From: Microcoleus sp. FACHB-831
GTDB taxonomy: Bacteria; Cyanobacteriota; Cyanobacteriia; Cyanobacteriales; FACHB-T130
Direction of reading: 5' to 3'
DNA length: 64,000 nt
NCBI RefSeq assembly: GCF_014695585.1
Contig: NZ_JACJON010000035.1
Location: 1 to 64,000 of the forward strand
The translations under genes and the position numbers were made by a program. Shown one piece after another: positions 1 through 7,927 of the stretch (position 1 is the stretch's first letter; the number at the start of each line of letters is the position of its first letter). Under the pieces are notes generated by a model. The model made no database searches. It was given only the letters and a program-made list of their open reading frames with translations, and was not told where the DNA came from.

Positions 1-161
1 CGTTCATCGCGGCTGGAATCTCTTTTGTGAAGGAAAATGTCTCTTTTTATACAAAAATAGCCTTTTTATCTCCGTAATTTCCGATTGTGACAGTTGTGGG
101 TGCGGAATGTGGGTTATAGTAAAAACCTATGATGATTGCGTAAGTTAATGGAGAGCGTAAG

Positions 162-2756
162 ATGACATTAACAGATGCGGTGATATGGCTGCAAGAACGA
201 ACAGCGCTAGGGGTTTTGTCTGCATCAGTATTAAATGCGATCGCCCTCGTCTTAGAAGAACAACTGATACCGCCGCAAACTAACTTAGTAGTAGATGACA
301 CTACCCCACAAGGTCTGTATATTCTAAAACACGGCCACCTAGAGAGCCAACGCACCAACCAAACTTCGGCTTGGGCGATTGGTTTACTGCCAGGAGCCAT
401 CATTAACTTGCAAGAGCTACTATTAAACCAGCCAGCTCAAAGAACAATCATCACCACAAGCGAATCGTGTCTGTGGTTTATTCCAGCCGACCGATTTCGG
501 GAATTAGTCAGCCAATACCCTGAAATATCGCAATTTTTATCACAGCAGCTAGCGCAAGAACTGGCTCAACTGTCTTCTCAACTATCTTACGAACAGGAGC
601 GTCAAGCAGTATTACTGCCCTATTTAGTAACTAGGGCAAAACGAGGCATTGTGGGCAAAAGCCGCTATGCAGTGCGACTGCGACAGCAAATTAAACAAGC
701 GTGTAGCGATCGCAAACCTGCTGTCATCTTCGGCGAACCAGGACTAGAAAAAGACAACATCGCTGCTTTGCTTCACTTCGGTTCTCCCCAGCGACGCGAA
801 CCGATCATCAAACTAGACTGTAGTAAATTGCAAGCAAGCGGGGGGGAACTTTTCGGTCGCGCAGGCGGCAAACGCGGGCTAATTGAATGGCTAGGCGAAG
901 GCACCTTGGTACTCAACAACATTCAAGAACTTCCCCGCGATCTAACGCCGAAAATAGCTAAATTGCTAGAAACCAATACATACATTCCCGTCGGTGGGGA
1001 ACAGGAAAAAGGGGGGGAAGAAATAAACCCCAAATTGCAATGTAAGGCACGCATTGTAATGATTTCCGAACGAACTTTGCCCACAATCGATCGCTGGGTA
1101 CGTCATTCAATTAAAGTCCCACCGCTGCGGGTACGAAAAGCCGATATTAGCGACCAAATAGAATACTACATCCGGCTATTTTGTCGCGCTAAAGGTCTTG
1201 AAAGACCCCATGTAACACCAGAAGCTTTGCGCCGATTGCAAGCTTATGATTTCCCTGGAAACCTCAAAGAATTGCAAAGTCTTGTAGAAAGGGCAATCGT
1301 CCAGTCGGAATGTGCTAAAGAACTAACAGAAGAAGTATTCTGGTCGGTCGAAACCCATAAAAAGCGATTTCGCCTTAATCTCTTAAATTCCTACCCCCAA
1401 CTGCGGCGATTTTTGCGTAGTTCTTGGTGGCCGGATAAGATTAATTACGGCTTTACTTTAGGCTTTTTTGCTCTAGTTGTAGCTGTCCTATTTCTTGGCC
1501 CCCAGCGTCGGCATGAAAATTTTGCTTTAAATATGTTTTGGGCATGGTGGTGGCCGTTGGTGCTAATAGGTTTCCCCTTTGTCGGACGGTTATGGTGCGC
1601 TGTTTGTCCATTTATGATTTATGGGGAAGTCACGCAGAAGCTTTCTTTGTGGCTTTGGCCGCGACAGCTGAAACGTTGGCCGCGACAGTCAGCTGAAAAG
1701 TGGGGTGGCTGGTTTTTATTTGGCTTATTCGTTCTAATTTATCTATGGGAAGAACTGTGGAATTTAGAAGATACGGCCTATCTTTCTGCTTGTTTGCTAC
1801 TGTTGATTACTGCCGGAGCGATGATTTTCTCGGCAATTTTTGAGCGGCGATTTTGGTGTCGGTATCTATGCCCAATCGGGGGAATGAACGGGCTGTTTGC
1901 CAAGTTGTCGATGACTGAGCTAAGGGCGCAACAGGGCACTTGTTCGGCTGAATGCACGACGTATCAATGTTATAAGGGGGGGCCTCAAAAAGGGGAGGGT
2001 TTGGAGACAGGCGGATGTCCTTTGTATTCTCATCCAGCACAGTTGGAAGATAACAAAGATTGCGTGCTTTGCATGACGTGTCTTAAGGCTTGTCCGCACA
2101 GGTCAGTTGAACTCAATTTGCGTCCCCCTGGAATTGAGTTATGGACAACTCATGTGCCTCATGCTTATGAAGTGGCGCTGTTGCTGTTGTTGTTTAGCGG
2201 GGTGTATTTGCATCGATTACCTGAGTTGCGCTCGCTGTTAGGTTTGCAACTGGATTTGACTCAGTTTTGGCCTCATTTGGGCTTATCCCTAGCAGCTTTA
2301 ATTATCCCCGCTACTGTGCCTTTAATTTGCTATGGCTGTATGCAGATGTTTTACCGATTGGGTAATTACATACAAGAAGTAAGAAGCCAAAGCAAAAATA
2401 AAAAATCTCAAATTCCAAATCTTAAGCCTCGCTCGTTTGTAGAGTTAGCTTATGGATATTTACCTCTAGTGCTAGGTGGGAATTTGGCTCATTATTTGCG
2501 GCTGGGCTTGGGAGAAGCTGGAAGAATTCTGCCAGTAAGTTTGGCCACTTTTGGGCTGGGTGGCGAGGGTTTACCAGTGTTGGTGGCTCATCCAGCTGCG
2601 ATCGCGTTTTTGCAGGGGATAATACTAATTTTCTCCGTCCTTTTGAGTGTCGTATTAACGCAGAAGATTGCTCGTCAACCGCTGCGATTTCTGCTACCGC
2701 AACATATAGGGGCAATAGTGCTGGCTGTTGGTCTGTGGGCAATTGTTGTTGAATAA
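162..2756 (+). CDS. cNMP-binding / sigma-54-type AAA / polyferredoxin membrane fusion protein
   Basis: 864 residues with three parts. Residues about 1-135 look like a CRP-type cyclic-nucleotide-binding fold. About 155-390 resemble a sigma-54-activator AAA module, with GELFGRAGGKRG and GTLVLNNIQELP recognisable. The P-loop is degenerate (GEPGLEKDN instead of GExGTGKE) and GAFTGA is missing. From about 420 on come several hydrophobic segments carrying NapH/NosR-like cysteine motifs (WCAVCP, WCRYLCP) and a 4Fe-4S motif CVLCMTCLKACP near residue 635. Known: NapH/NosR-type proteins move electrons at the membrane. Inferred: the cytoplasmic part senses a ligand and controls or is controlled by membrane redox chemistry. 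The ATG start fits the first cNMP-fold residues; no strong Shine-Dalgarno is seen. Confidence 0.85.
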   Translation: MTLTDAVIWLQERTALGVLSASVLNAIALVLEEQLIPPQTNLVVDDTTPQGLYILKHGHLESQRTNQTSAWAIGLLPGAIINLQELLLNQPAQRTIITTSESCLWFIPADRFRELVSQYPEISQFLSQQLAQELAQLSSQLSYEQERQAVLLPYLVTRAKRGIVGKSRYAVRLRQQIKQACSDRKPAVIFGEPGLEKDNIAALLHFGSPQRREPIIKLDCSKLQASGGELFGRAGGKRGLIEWLGEGTLVLNNIQELPRDLTPKIAKLLETNTYIPVGGEQEKGGEEINPKLQCKARIVMISERTLPTIDRWVRHSIKVPPLRVRKADISDQIEYYIRLFCRAKGLERPHVTPEALRRLQAYDFPGNLKELQSLVERAIVQSECAKELTEEVFWSVETHKKRFRLNLLNSYPQLRRFLRSSWWPDKINYGFTLGFFALVVAVLFLGPQRRHENFALNMFWAWWWPLVLIGFPFVGRLWCAVCPFMIYGEVTQKLSLWLWPRQLKRWPRQSAEKWGGWFLFGLFVLIYLWEELWNLEDTAYLSACLLLLITAGAMIFSAIFERRFWCRYLCPIGGMNGLFAKLSMTELRAQQGTCSAECTTYQCYKGGPQKGEGLETGGCPLYSHPAQLEDNKDCVLCMTCLKACPHRSVELNLRPPGIELWTTHVPHAYEVALLLLLFSGVYLHRLPELRSLLGLQLDLTQFWPHLGLSLAALIIPATVPLICYGCMQMFYRLGNYIQEVRSQSKNKKSQIPNLKPRSFVELAYGYLPLVLGGNLAHYLRLGLGEAGRILPVSLATFGLGGEGLPVLVAHPAAIAFLQGIILIFSVLLSVVLTQKIARQPLRFLLPQHIGAIVLAVGLWAIVVE

Positions 2757-2880
2757 CAAATGATTTGTCGTCGTTAACCAAGTAATGTCGTTGAACGGTA
2801 ACATTGCTACCAATCGGGAGCTATTTGCGACTAATGGTAACTAACATATAGCGATCGCTATATACTCCTCAAATCTCAGA

Positions 2881-2916
2881 GGTAAATCTTTTGCGCTATC
2901 GCCCAAAAGATTTACC
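2881..2916. promoter_or_regulatory. Perfect 13-bp hairpin upstream of ccbP
   Basis: GGTAAATCTTTTG and its exact reverse complement flank a 10-nt loop, ending 32 nt before the next start codon. It could be an attenuator, an mRNA-stabilising leader hairpin or a terminator for the upstream gene. There is no clean T-run after it, so a classical terminator is less likely. Confidence 0.5.
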
Positions 2917-2948
2917 ATATTACAAGCGATCTAAACAGCAGGTGCTAC

Positions 2949-3329
2949 ATGAGTGAAGTTGAAATAGACAAAATTCGAGAAGAGCGCATTGACATGGAGA
3001 TAGTGGTCGATGCCTATAACGACGAAGAACGGGCGATGGGTTGGTACTGCTATCTTGAGGATAATCTCAATTTCCCCTTTAAAGCTAACTGGGTGAGAAA
3101 GGGACGCAAATCCTTATCGCCTGAAGCCAAAGAAGTTGAGGTGCTGGAAATGTCATCCGAGGAGGAATGCTTGGAGGATATGTTTGTGGAAATATTGTAC
3201 AAAGATGCTACGGGTGATGATACTTTTTCTGCCCGTTTATCTGATATAAAGCCGATTGATGCTGATAGCGAAACTCAGGAAGCGATCGCAGACTGGCACT
3301 ATTGGCTTGCCAGAGGATATGAGTTCTAA
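2949..3329 (+). CDS. ccbP: CcbP-like calcium-binding protein
   Basis: 126 residues, very acidic, rich in Glu and Asp throughout, matching the cyanobacterial CcbP calcium-binding family in size, composition and the ending with an Asp-Trp-His-Tyr-Trp stretch. Family knowledge: CcbP of Anabaena binds calcium through surface carboxylates rather than EF-hands and acts as a cytosolic calcium buffer during heterocyst development. It is first in a tight unit: the next gene (ferredoxin) starts 11 bp after its stop. The start ATG is preceded by AGGTG at reasonable spacing. The recognition is from memory of the family, not a search. Confidence 0.8.
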   Translation: MSEVEIDKIREERIDMEIVVDAYNDEERAMGWYCYLEDNLNFPFKANWVRKGRKSLSPEAKEVEVLEMSSEEECLEDMFVEILYKDATGDDTFSARLSDIKPIDADSETQEAIADWHYWLARGYEF

Positions 3330-3340
3330 AGGATTATAAA

Positions 3341-3682
3341 ATGGCAGTCTATCAAGTCCGGCTAGTCAATTCAACACTCAATCTCGACCGTACTATTTCT
3401 ATACCAGACGATCAGTATATTTTAGATATCGCTGAAGATGCTGGGATTCGATTACCTTCGGGGTGCAAACAAGGGGAGTGTTCTGCTTGTGTCGCCAAAC
3501 TGGTTAGTGGTGAAATAGATCAAAGCGAGCAAAAATTTCTCCGTCCACAAGAATTAGAGGCTGGCTACACTATTACCTGCGTTGCTTACCCGCTGTCTGA
3601 TTGCACCCTAGAAACCCATCAAGAACAAGTTTTGTATAAATCTGCTCTTTATTTTAAGGCAGAGGCATCTAAGACAGAGTAA
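3341..3682 (+). CDS. FdxH-like plant-type [2Fe-2S] ferredoxin
   Basis: 113 residues. Cluster ligands are visible as CKQGECSAC (CX4CX2C) and a fourth Cys in TCVAYP. The opening YQVRLVNSTLNLD, the DQSEQKFL segment and the ending CTLETHQEQ resemble the heterocyst-type ferredoxin FdxH, a one-electron carrier for nitrogenase, more than vegetative PetF. A C-terminal extension of about 14 residues goes beyond typical FdxH. AAGGA lies 7 nt before ATG. It sits between ccbP and the GUN4 gene, so co-expression is likely. No nif genes are in the window, so a nitrogenase role is unproven; it may serve another acceptor. Confidence 0.9.
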   Translation: MAVYQVRLVNSTLNLDRTISIPDDQYILDIAEDAGIRLPSGCKQGECSACVAKLVSGEIDQSEQKFLRPQELEAGYTITCVAYPLSDCTLETHQEQVLYKSALYFKAEASKTE

Positions 3683-3718
3683 TTTTTGTTATTACTGGGA
3701 TAGTAGGAGGAGCAAATC

Positions 3719-4483
3719 ATGCCCGATAATCCCAATCAACCAAAGCCTTATGATGCTGTCATAGGCGGTCAAAATCCGCCTCCCTCTAATGGCGCAGTTT
3801 TAGGAGGCTTGCAAGGTGTAAAAACGCGTATAGCTAATGCTTCTCTAGAGATAAGAAAGGGCGGGATAAGGGAAGCTCTAAAATATGGGCAAGATGGCTT
3901 AGAATTAGCAATTCAAGCTCTAGAAGATCCCGCCGAAGAAGTGCAGTGGTTCGCGTATTTACTACTAAAAACCCGGCCAGAAACCAGCATCAGAAATGCC
4001 TTGCAGGATTATATTCCTGTAATATATAGAAAGTTGCGCGACCTCTTGGAAACAGGAAATTGGAAAGACGCAGATGGGGAAACTGCGGCGGCTATGCTGA
4101 AGGTAGCTGGGAGGGAAAAACAAGGCTGGTTGCGAGTAGAAGATATCAGCAGGTTTCCTAGCGATGAACTGCGTATTATCGACCAACTTTGGCTGCGATA
4201 CAGCAACGGACGCTTTGGTTTTAGTATACAAAAACAGATTTGGCAAAGCGTTGGCAATAATTATTCTCCATTTGGCGATCGCGTCCGCTGGCGACAGTTT
4301 GGCGGGTGGTTGAGTTATTCTCAGTTCAGTTTTACCGCAGAAGCCCCCGAAGGCCATTTGCCTGCTGCACACCTTACCTGGGATTCATTAAAGCGCGATC
4401 AGACATGGCTTTGGTATGGCGGTACCGTAGATGATGTGCGCTGGTTTGAACTTAAATCTCTTCTCTCGCGTCGAGATTTGTAG
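3719..4483 (+). CDS. GUN4-domain protein
   Basis: 254 residues. The N-terminal half, about 30-110, is helical and HEAT-like (LEDPAEEVQWFAYLLL). The C-terminal half holds the GUN4 core with IDQLWLRYSNGRFGFSIQ and a Trp-rich end. Known: GUN4 binds protoporphyrin IX and Mg-protoporphyrin and stimulates Mg-chelatase; cyanobacteria also carry many GUN4-like proteins of unknown function. This one carries an extra N-terminal domain of the kind seen in regulatory paralogues, so it need not be the housekeeping Gun4. A strong site, AGGAGGAG, precedes ATG. It lies 36 bp after the ferredoxin gene and probably ends that operon. Confidence 0.85.
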   Translation: MPDNPNQPKPYDAVIGGQNPPPSNGAVLGGLQGVKTRIANASLEIRKGGIREALKYGQDGLELAIQALEDPAEEVQWFAYLLLKTRPETSIRNALQDYIPVIYRKLRDLLETGNWKDADGETAAAMLKVAGREKQGWLRVEDISRFPSDELRIIDQLWLRYSNGRFGFSIQKQIWQSVGNNYSPFGDRVRWRQFGGWLSYSQFSFTAEAPEGHLPAAHLTWDSLKRDQTWLWYGGTVDDVRWFELKSLLSRRDL

Positions 4484-4532
4484 AGTAGAGCAGAAATTTT
4501 ATTTGTACATTTACCTTTAATGCCAAATTGTT

Positions 4533-4985
4533 ATGAGTCGGTTCCTCTACGAAAAATCAGTTTCCTATAAAGGGCATCTAATTATTCCGTTTGTTTTTGG
4601 GATAGTTGATGGAAATCCTATTTACTCATATGTCTTACTATCGGAGTTGGGACATAAAGGTAAATTTCATAAGTCAGAAAACCCTGTTGGTATGTATTCG
4701 TGTAGCATATCCGACATAATTGATATAGCAAAGTCCCATCTTGATGATAATTCCGATGTTGTAACTGAGGGAGATTATTTTAAGTCTAGATACACTTATC
4801 GCGGCGACATTATTATTACATACAAATTAGCAGATAAATATTTTTATGACCATTATAAAAATGACAGTTTAAATAATGTTGCTGCCCCCAGATTATTTGC
4901 AAGCGAACAAGAATGTATAACTTGGGTAAAAGAGGGATTGGATCGTTCGCATATAAATGAAGAAGTTGAACGGGCACAGGGATAA
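4533..4985 (+). CDS. Hypothetical protein, 150 aa
   Basis: Family not recognised. The product is soluble, aromatic-rich and slightly basic to neutral, with YRGDIIITYKLADKYFYDHYKN in the middle and an ending (FASEQECITWVKEGLDRSH) that resembles ends of small cyanobacterial conserved proteins. Base composition is more AT-rich than the neighbours, which could mean recent acquisition or weak selection. It lies 49 bp after the GUN4 gene on the same strand and ends at a palindrome that separates it from the opposing gene. Coding status rests on length and plausible protein composition. Confidence 0.6.
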   Translation: MSRFLYEKSVSYKGHLIIPFVFGIVDGNPIYSYVLLSELGHKGKFHKSENPVGMYSCSISDIIDIAKSHLDDNSDVVTEGDYFKSRYTYRGDIIITYKLADKYFYDHYKNDSLNNVAAPRLFASEQECITWVKEGLDRSHINEEVERAQG

Positions 4986-4989
4986 ACGT

Positions 4990-5010
4990 AAGGTGGGCAG
5001 TGCCCACCTT
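4990..5010. terminator. Bidirectional terminator-like palindrome
   Basis: AAGGTGGGCA and TGCCCACCTT form a perfect inverted repeat around one central base, followed by ATGTTTTATT. It lies exactly between two convergent genes, so it probably stops both transcripts. The GTGGGCA/TGCCCAC core is a dispersed cyanobacterial palindrome; a half copy (GTGGGCAGTGCC) is seen again near 14485. Confidence 0.65.
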
Positions 5011-5015
5011 ATGTT

Positions 5016-5300
5016 TTATTGTGAATTGGAACGTGCTTGTTTAACCATTGCAATTAGAGTGTGATGGGCGTCTTCTGCATCTGCTAAAACATGATCGAAC
5101 TCAACGCGGACTGGAACAGCAGCACCGTTAACGATGGCATTTAAATTCATACCCTGCGGATCGATTGAAAGCATTTCTGCTGAAGCAGCATCGGGAGTAT
5201 TACCAAATTTTTGGGCGTAAAGAACGACAGCATTAGCATGATCGTCGTTCATGTGCTTGCAGATGCGATCGCTGATTTCAGGAGTGATAGGTTCAGACAT
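5016..5300 (-). CDS. DUF2470-domain protein
   Basis: 94 residues made almost wholly of a DUF2470 domain: ICKHMNDDHANAVVLYA near the start, followed by MLSIDPQGMNLNA and a C-terminal helix. Known: this small fold occurs fused to pyridoxamine-oxidase-like or heme-iron-utilisation domains and alone in cyanobacteria; the conserved His-x-Asn-Asp-Asp-His segment recalls heme-handling HugZ-type proteins, but a biochemical role for the stand-alone form is not established. It lies 32 bp downstream of an alpha/beta-hydrolase-fold gene on the same strand, so the two are probably co-transcribed. Confidence 0.85.
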   Translation of the reverse strand: MSEPITPEISDRICKHMNDDHANAVVLYAQKFGNTPDAASAEMLSIDPQGMNLNAIVNGAAVPVRVEFDHVLADAEDAHHTLIAMVKQARSNSQ

Positions 5301-5332
5301 TATTAGATTAATCCAACGCGATAATTCGACAG

Positions 5333-6253
5333 CTATTTTCCCACAAAGTCTGCGATCGCTGCGATAAACTCTGCTGTTGATTCATAAGGCAAAACATTCC
5401 TACCAGGAATTTTCATACCTTTGCTGTTAGGCAGAAGTTGCAAATATTCGGCCAACCTTTCATCTGGCGTTTCTCCCTTGCCTTTCTTACTAATACTAGA
5501 TGCCTCCTCGCCTAACACTACTAAAGTTGGTTGCTTAATAGCTGCGATCGCGTCTTTATAATCTTGTCGCCAAAACCCAGCCAGGAAGGAAAAAACAGCA
5601 TGGCGACTATCAGGATTTGCCGCACCTTTCACCAAAGTATCCAACCATTCAGCATCTACTGAATCTTGATCGGCAAATAATTGCCGAATCGAAAACGAAT
5701 CTAAAAACTGCGGTCGCCGCGCATAGCGATAAAAAGCTTTGCCAAAAGGAGAATCTAATATGTTCCATCTCACTCGTTGCCGCACAGGCGGAGAATTTTT
5801 AGTTATCAGTGGCAAAGCAGGCGGGCCAGCCAGCACTAAAGCGCTAATTAAATTAGGTTCATTTTGTAGATTAACTAACTCAATTGCTACAGGCAGCAAG
5901 GCACCTTGAACTATTATAATTACAGGTTGTTTTACAACATTCTGCAAAAAATATTGCAACTGTTCAGCCCAATCTCTAGGGGTGCAGGCGACGTGCGGCA
6001 TATCGCTATTACCGCATCCCAATAAGTCTGGATTGTAGATAGGATTAGAATGACCTGTTTTATACCACTCCGTACAGAATCGCTGCCAGAAATGCCGGGA
6101 TAAGCCAACACCGATGGGATGGATTAATAGTAAAGGAGTAGCGGGAGCGTTATTGGCATCTGTCGGAATGTGGAATTCGTAAGCGCATTTGTAATTTTTC
6201 CAGGTGTAAAACTGAGTCGCAGTTTCCGTCGTCGGTGAAGTTTGGGTAGGCAT
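5333..6253 (-). CDS. Alpha/beta-hydrolase-fold protein lacking the usual nucleophile
   Basis: 306 residues with the alpha/beta-hydrolase layout: the oxyanion segment HPIGVGLS around 45-52, strand-loop NPDLLGCGNSD around 74-84, and cap helices in the middle. The nucleophile elbow, expected as GxSxG, reads VQGALLP at residues 115-121, so the catalytic Ser is replaced by Ala118. The enzyme may be inactive as a classical hydrolase or work by another mechanism. It is followed by the DUF2470 gene. The ATG start is supported by the position of the first beta strand; the first 20 residues are Thr-rich and low complexity. Confidence 0.8.
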   Translation of the reverse strand: MPTQTSPTTETATQFYTWKNYKCAYEFHIPTDANNAPATPLLLIHPIGVGLSRHFWQRFCTEWYKTGHSNPIYNPDLLGCGNSDMPHVACTPRDWAEQLQYFLQNVVKQPVIIIVQGALLPVAIELVNLQNEPNLISALVLAGPPALPLITKNSPPVRQRVRWNILDSPFGKAFYRYARRPQFLDSFSIRQLFADQDSVDAEWLDTLVKGAANPDSRHAVFSFLAGFWRQDYKDAIAAIKQPTLVVLGEEASSISKKGKGETPDERLAEYLQLLPNSKGMKIPGRNVLPYESTAEFIAAIADFVGK

Positions 6254-6372
6254 ATTAAAATTATCCCGGACTATAGCAAAAGTGCGTTAATTTGACAGTA
6301 CAACAGCCAAACTGATTTTTTCAACCGCTGGAACATGATTTATTCAAAACAGCGAATAATTAACGAGTTTCT

Positions 6373-7254
6373 ATGTTTGCCGCTTTTCTACCTGACAAAT
6401 GCAATCAACTGAGAGATTCCACCTGTATTACCACCGTCCAAAGCCTCAAGCAGATTGCCATTACTACACCATTGAGCGATCGCACCATCGCCACAAATTA
6501 CTATCATCAAGGTAAGGGCGGCACTCCCATTCTTTTGCTGCATGGGTTTGACAGTTCCCTACTAGAGTTCTTCCGCTTGTTGCCCCTACTCGCTGCCCAT
6601 AACGAAACTTTGGCAGTGGATTTATTTGGTTTTGGCTTTACGGAGCGATCGCCAGGTATTCAGTTTAGCCCAGCTACCATTAAATCGCACCTTTTCTGCT
6701 TCTGGAAAACTTTGATTAATCAGCCGATGATACTGGTGGGAGCATCTATGGGAGGTGCGGCTGCAATCGATTTTGCACTCGCTCATCCCTCATGTGTTAA
6801 AAAACTGGTTTTAATCAACAGCACTGGCTATAGTGGGGGATTTCCTTTTGGGCAATTTCTGTTTCCCCCCTTCGAGTATTGGGCAGTAGAATGGTGGCGC
6901 TTCCTTAAACTTCAAACTTTAGCCAATGCCAGAAATCAACGCAATCCAGATCACGCTTATTTGGATGCTGTTTTGTGCGCTACCCTGCCTATGGATATGC
7001 CTGGTTGGTATGAAGCTATCCTCGGTTTTACAAAAAGTGGTGCTTATAATATTGAGAAAGATATCGCCAAAATTGATAAGCCAACTTTGATATTGTGGGG
7101 GGAGGGGGATAATATGTTGGGTACTGCGGATGCAGAGAAATTTAAAAGAGCGATCGCTCGCTCTGAGCTAATCTGGATCTCAAATAGCGGTCACGTCCCT
7201 CAATTCGAGCAAGCCGAAATTACCGCCAAACACATTCTCGCTTTTGCCTGCTAA
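6373..7254 (+). CDS. Alpha/beta hydrolase
   Basis: 293 residues. Visible motifs are the oxyanion region LLHGFDSS (about 56-62), the strand DLFGFGFTERS and a complete nucleophile elbow GASMGG with Ser125. The acid is probably in the WGEGDNM segment and the catalytic His in the NSGHVPQFEQ segment near the end, giving a full Ser-Asp-His triad. The fold is close to that of cyanobacterial and plant chloroplast hydrolases and haloperoxidase-like enzymes; the substrate cannot be told. It is divergent from the previous gene, with about 120 bp between the two starts for promoters, and convergent with the DUF99 gene, whose stop directly abuts its own. Confidence 0.85.
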   Translation: MFAAFLPDKCNQLRDSTCITTVQSLKQIAITTPLSDRTIATNYYHQGKGGTPILLLHGFDSSLLEFFRLLPLLAAHNETLAVDLFGFGFTERSPGIQFSPATIKSHLFCFWKTLINQPMILVGASMGGAAAIDFALAHPSCVKKLVLINSTGYSGGFPFGQFLFPPFEYWAVEWWRFLKLQTLANARNQRNPDHAYLDAVLCATLPMDMPGWYEAILGFTKSGAYNIEKDIAKIDKPTLILWGEGDNMLGTADAEKFKRAIARSELIWISNSGHVPQFEQAEITAKHILAFAC

Positions 7255-7839
7255 TTAAGCAGAACTGCCACTTTCTCCGTTAACCGTCGCCGCACCAATT
7301 AAATGTGCAAGGCGTAGCGCTTCCGGAACTTTGCCGCAATCTGTTAAACGTTGCAGAACCGCTGCTGTAACTTCTGGAGTTTCACCGCAAACTTGAAAGA
7401 AAAACGGTGGAAATGCATGAATTTCGCCAGCACGTTGCAATATTCGCAAGCGGCGTTCTGGCTGTGGCAAACGCCTAATTGCTTGTTCTACTGCGGGAAG
7501 ATTTGGCTGACGGCGCATTACTGCAACGCAAGGAAGCGATAGAGTATCTGCAAGTTTGGGCAAATCGACTACATTAAACCCGCCGAAGGCAATTCCATCT
7601 AGCAACACAATATGCAGTTGCGGCAGAAATTTGCCACCGATTAGTAACTTACAGAGGGTGCCTGTAGCATTCCAACCATCCTGTCTCGCGTGTCCCCACA
7701 CCATACCTTCAAAGCGCGTACCCGCACAAACCACCCCGGCTATGGATACGCGACTGCCACGCCGACGTTGGAATGGCGCATCGTCGAAGCCGATGACGCG
7801 AATGACGCGATGTAGTCTGAGTAATGATTCGAGATTCAC
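7255..7839 (-). CDS. DUF99 family protein (endonuclease dU type)
   Basis: 194 residues. Family marks are RVIGFDDAPF near residue 14, VSIAGVVCAGTRFEGMVWG, DGWNATGTLC, and LLDGIAFGGFNVVDLPKL. Known: DUF99 proteins are widespread in archaea and scattered in cyanobacteria, and the Pfam family is now described as an endonuclease V-related fold acting on deoxyuridine in DNA. A repair role here is inferred from the family. The gene is convergent with the hydrolase gene with no gap, so the two transcripts may overlap at their ends. Confidence 0.85.
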   Translation of the reverse strand: MNLESLLRLHRVIRVIGFDDAPFQRRRGSRVSIAGVVCAGTRFEGMVWGHARQDGWNATGTLCKLLIGGKFLPQLHIVLLDGIAFGGFNVVDLPKLADTLSLPCVAVMRRQPNLPAVEQAIRRLPQPERRLRILQRAGEIHAFPPFFFQVCGETPEVTAAVLQRLTDCGKVPEALRLAHLIGAATVNGESGSSA

Positions 7840-7927
7840 TGTAGAAATTTTATCAGCCTACTGGGGAGGCGGAGCATCCCAAACTGCAATTCCCTGCGTA
7901 TACAAATGAGGATATTACCTAGCGGCT

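Noticed and set aside
3341-3682. Calling the ferredoxin fdxH
   Set aside because: It resembles FdxH but there are no nif genes here and it carries a C-terminal extension; naming it would over-claim.
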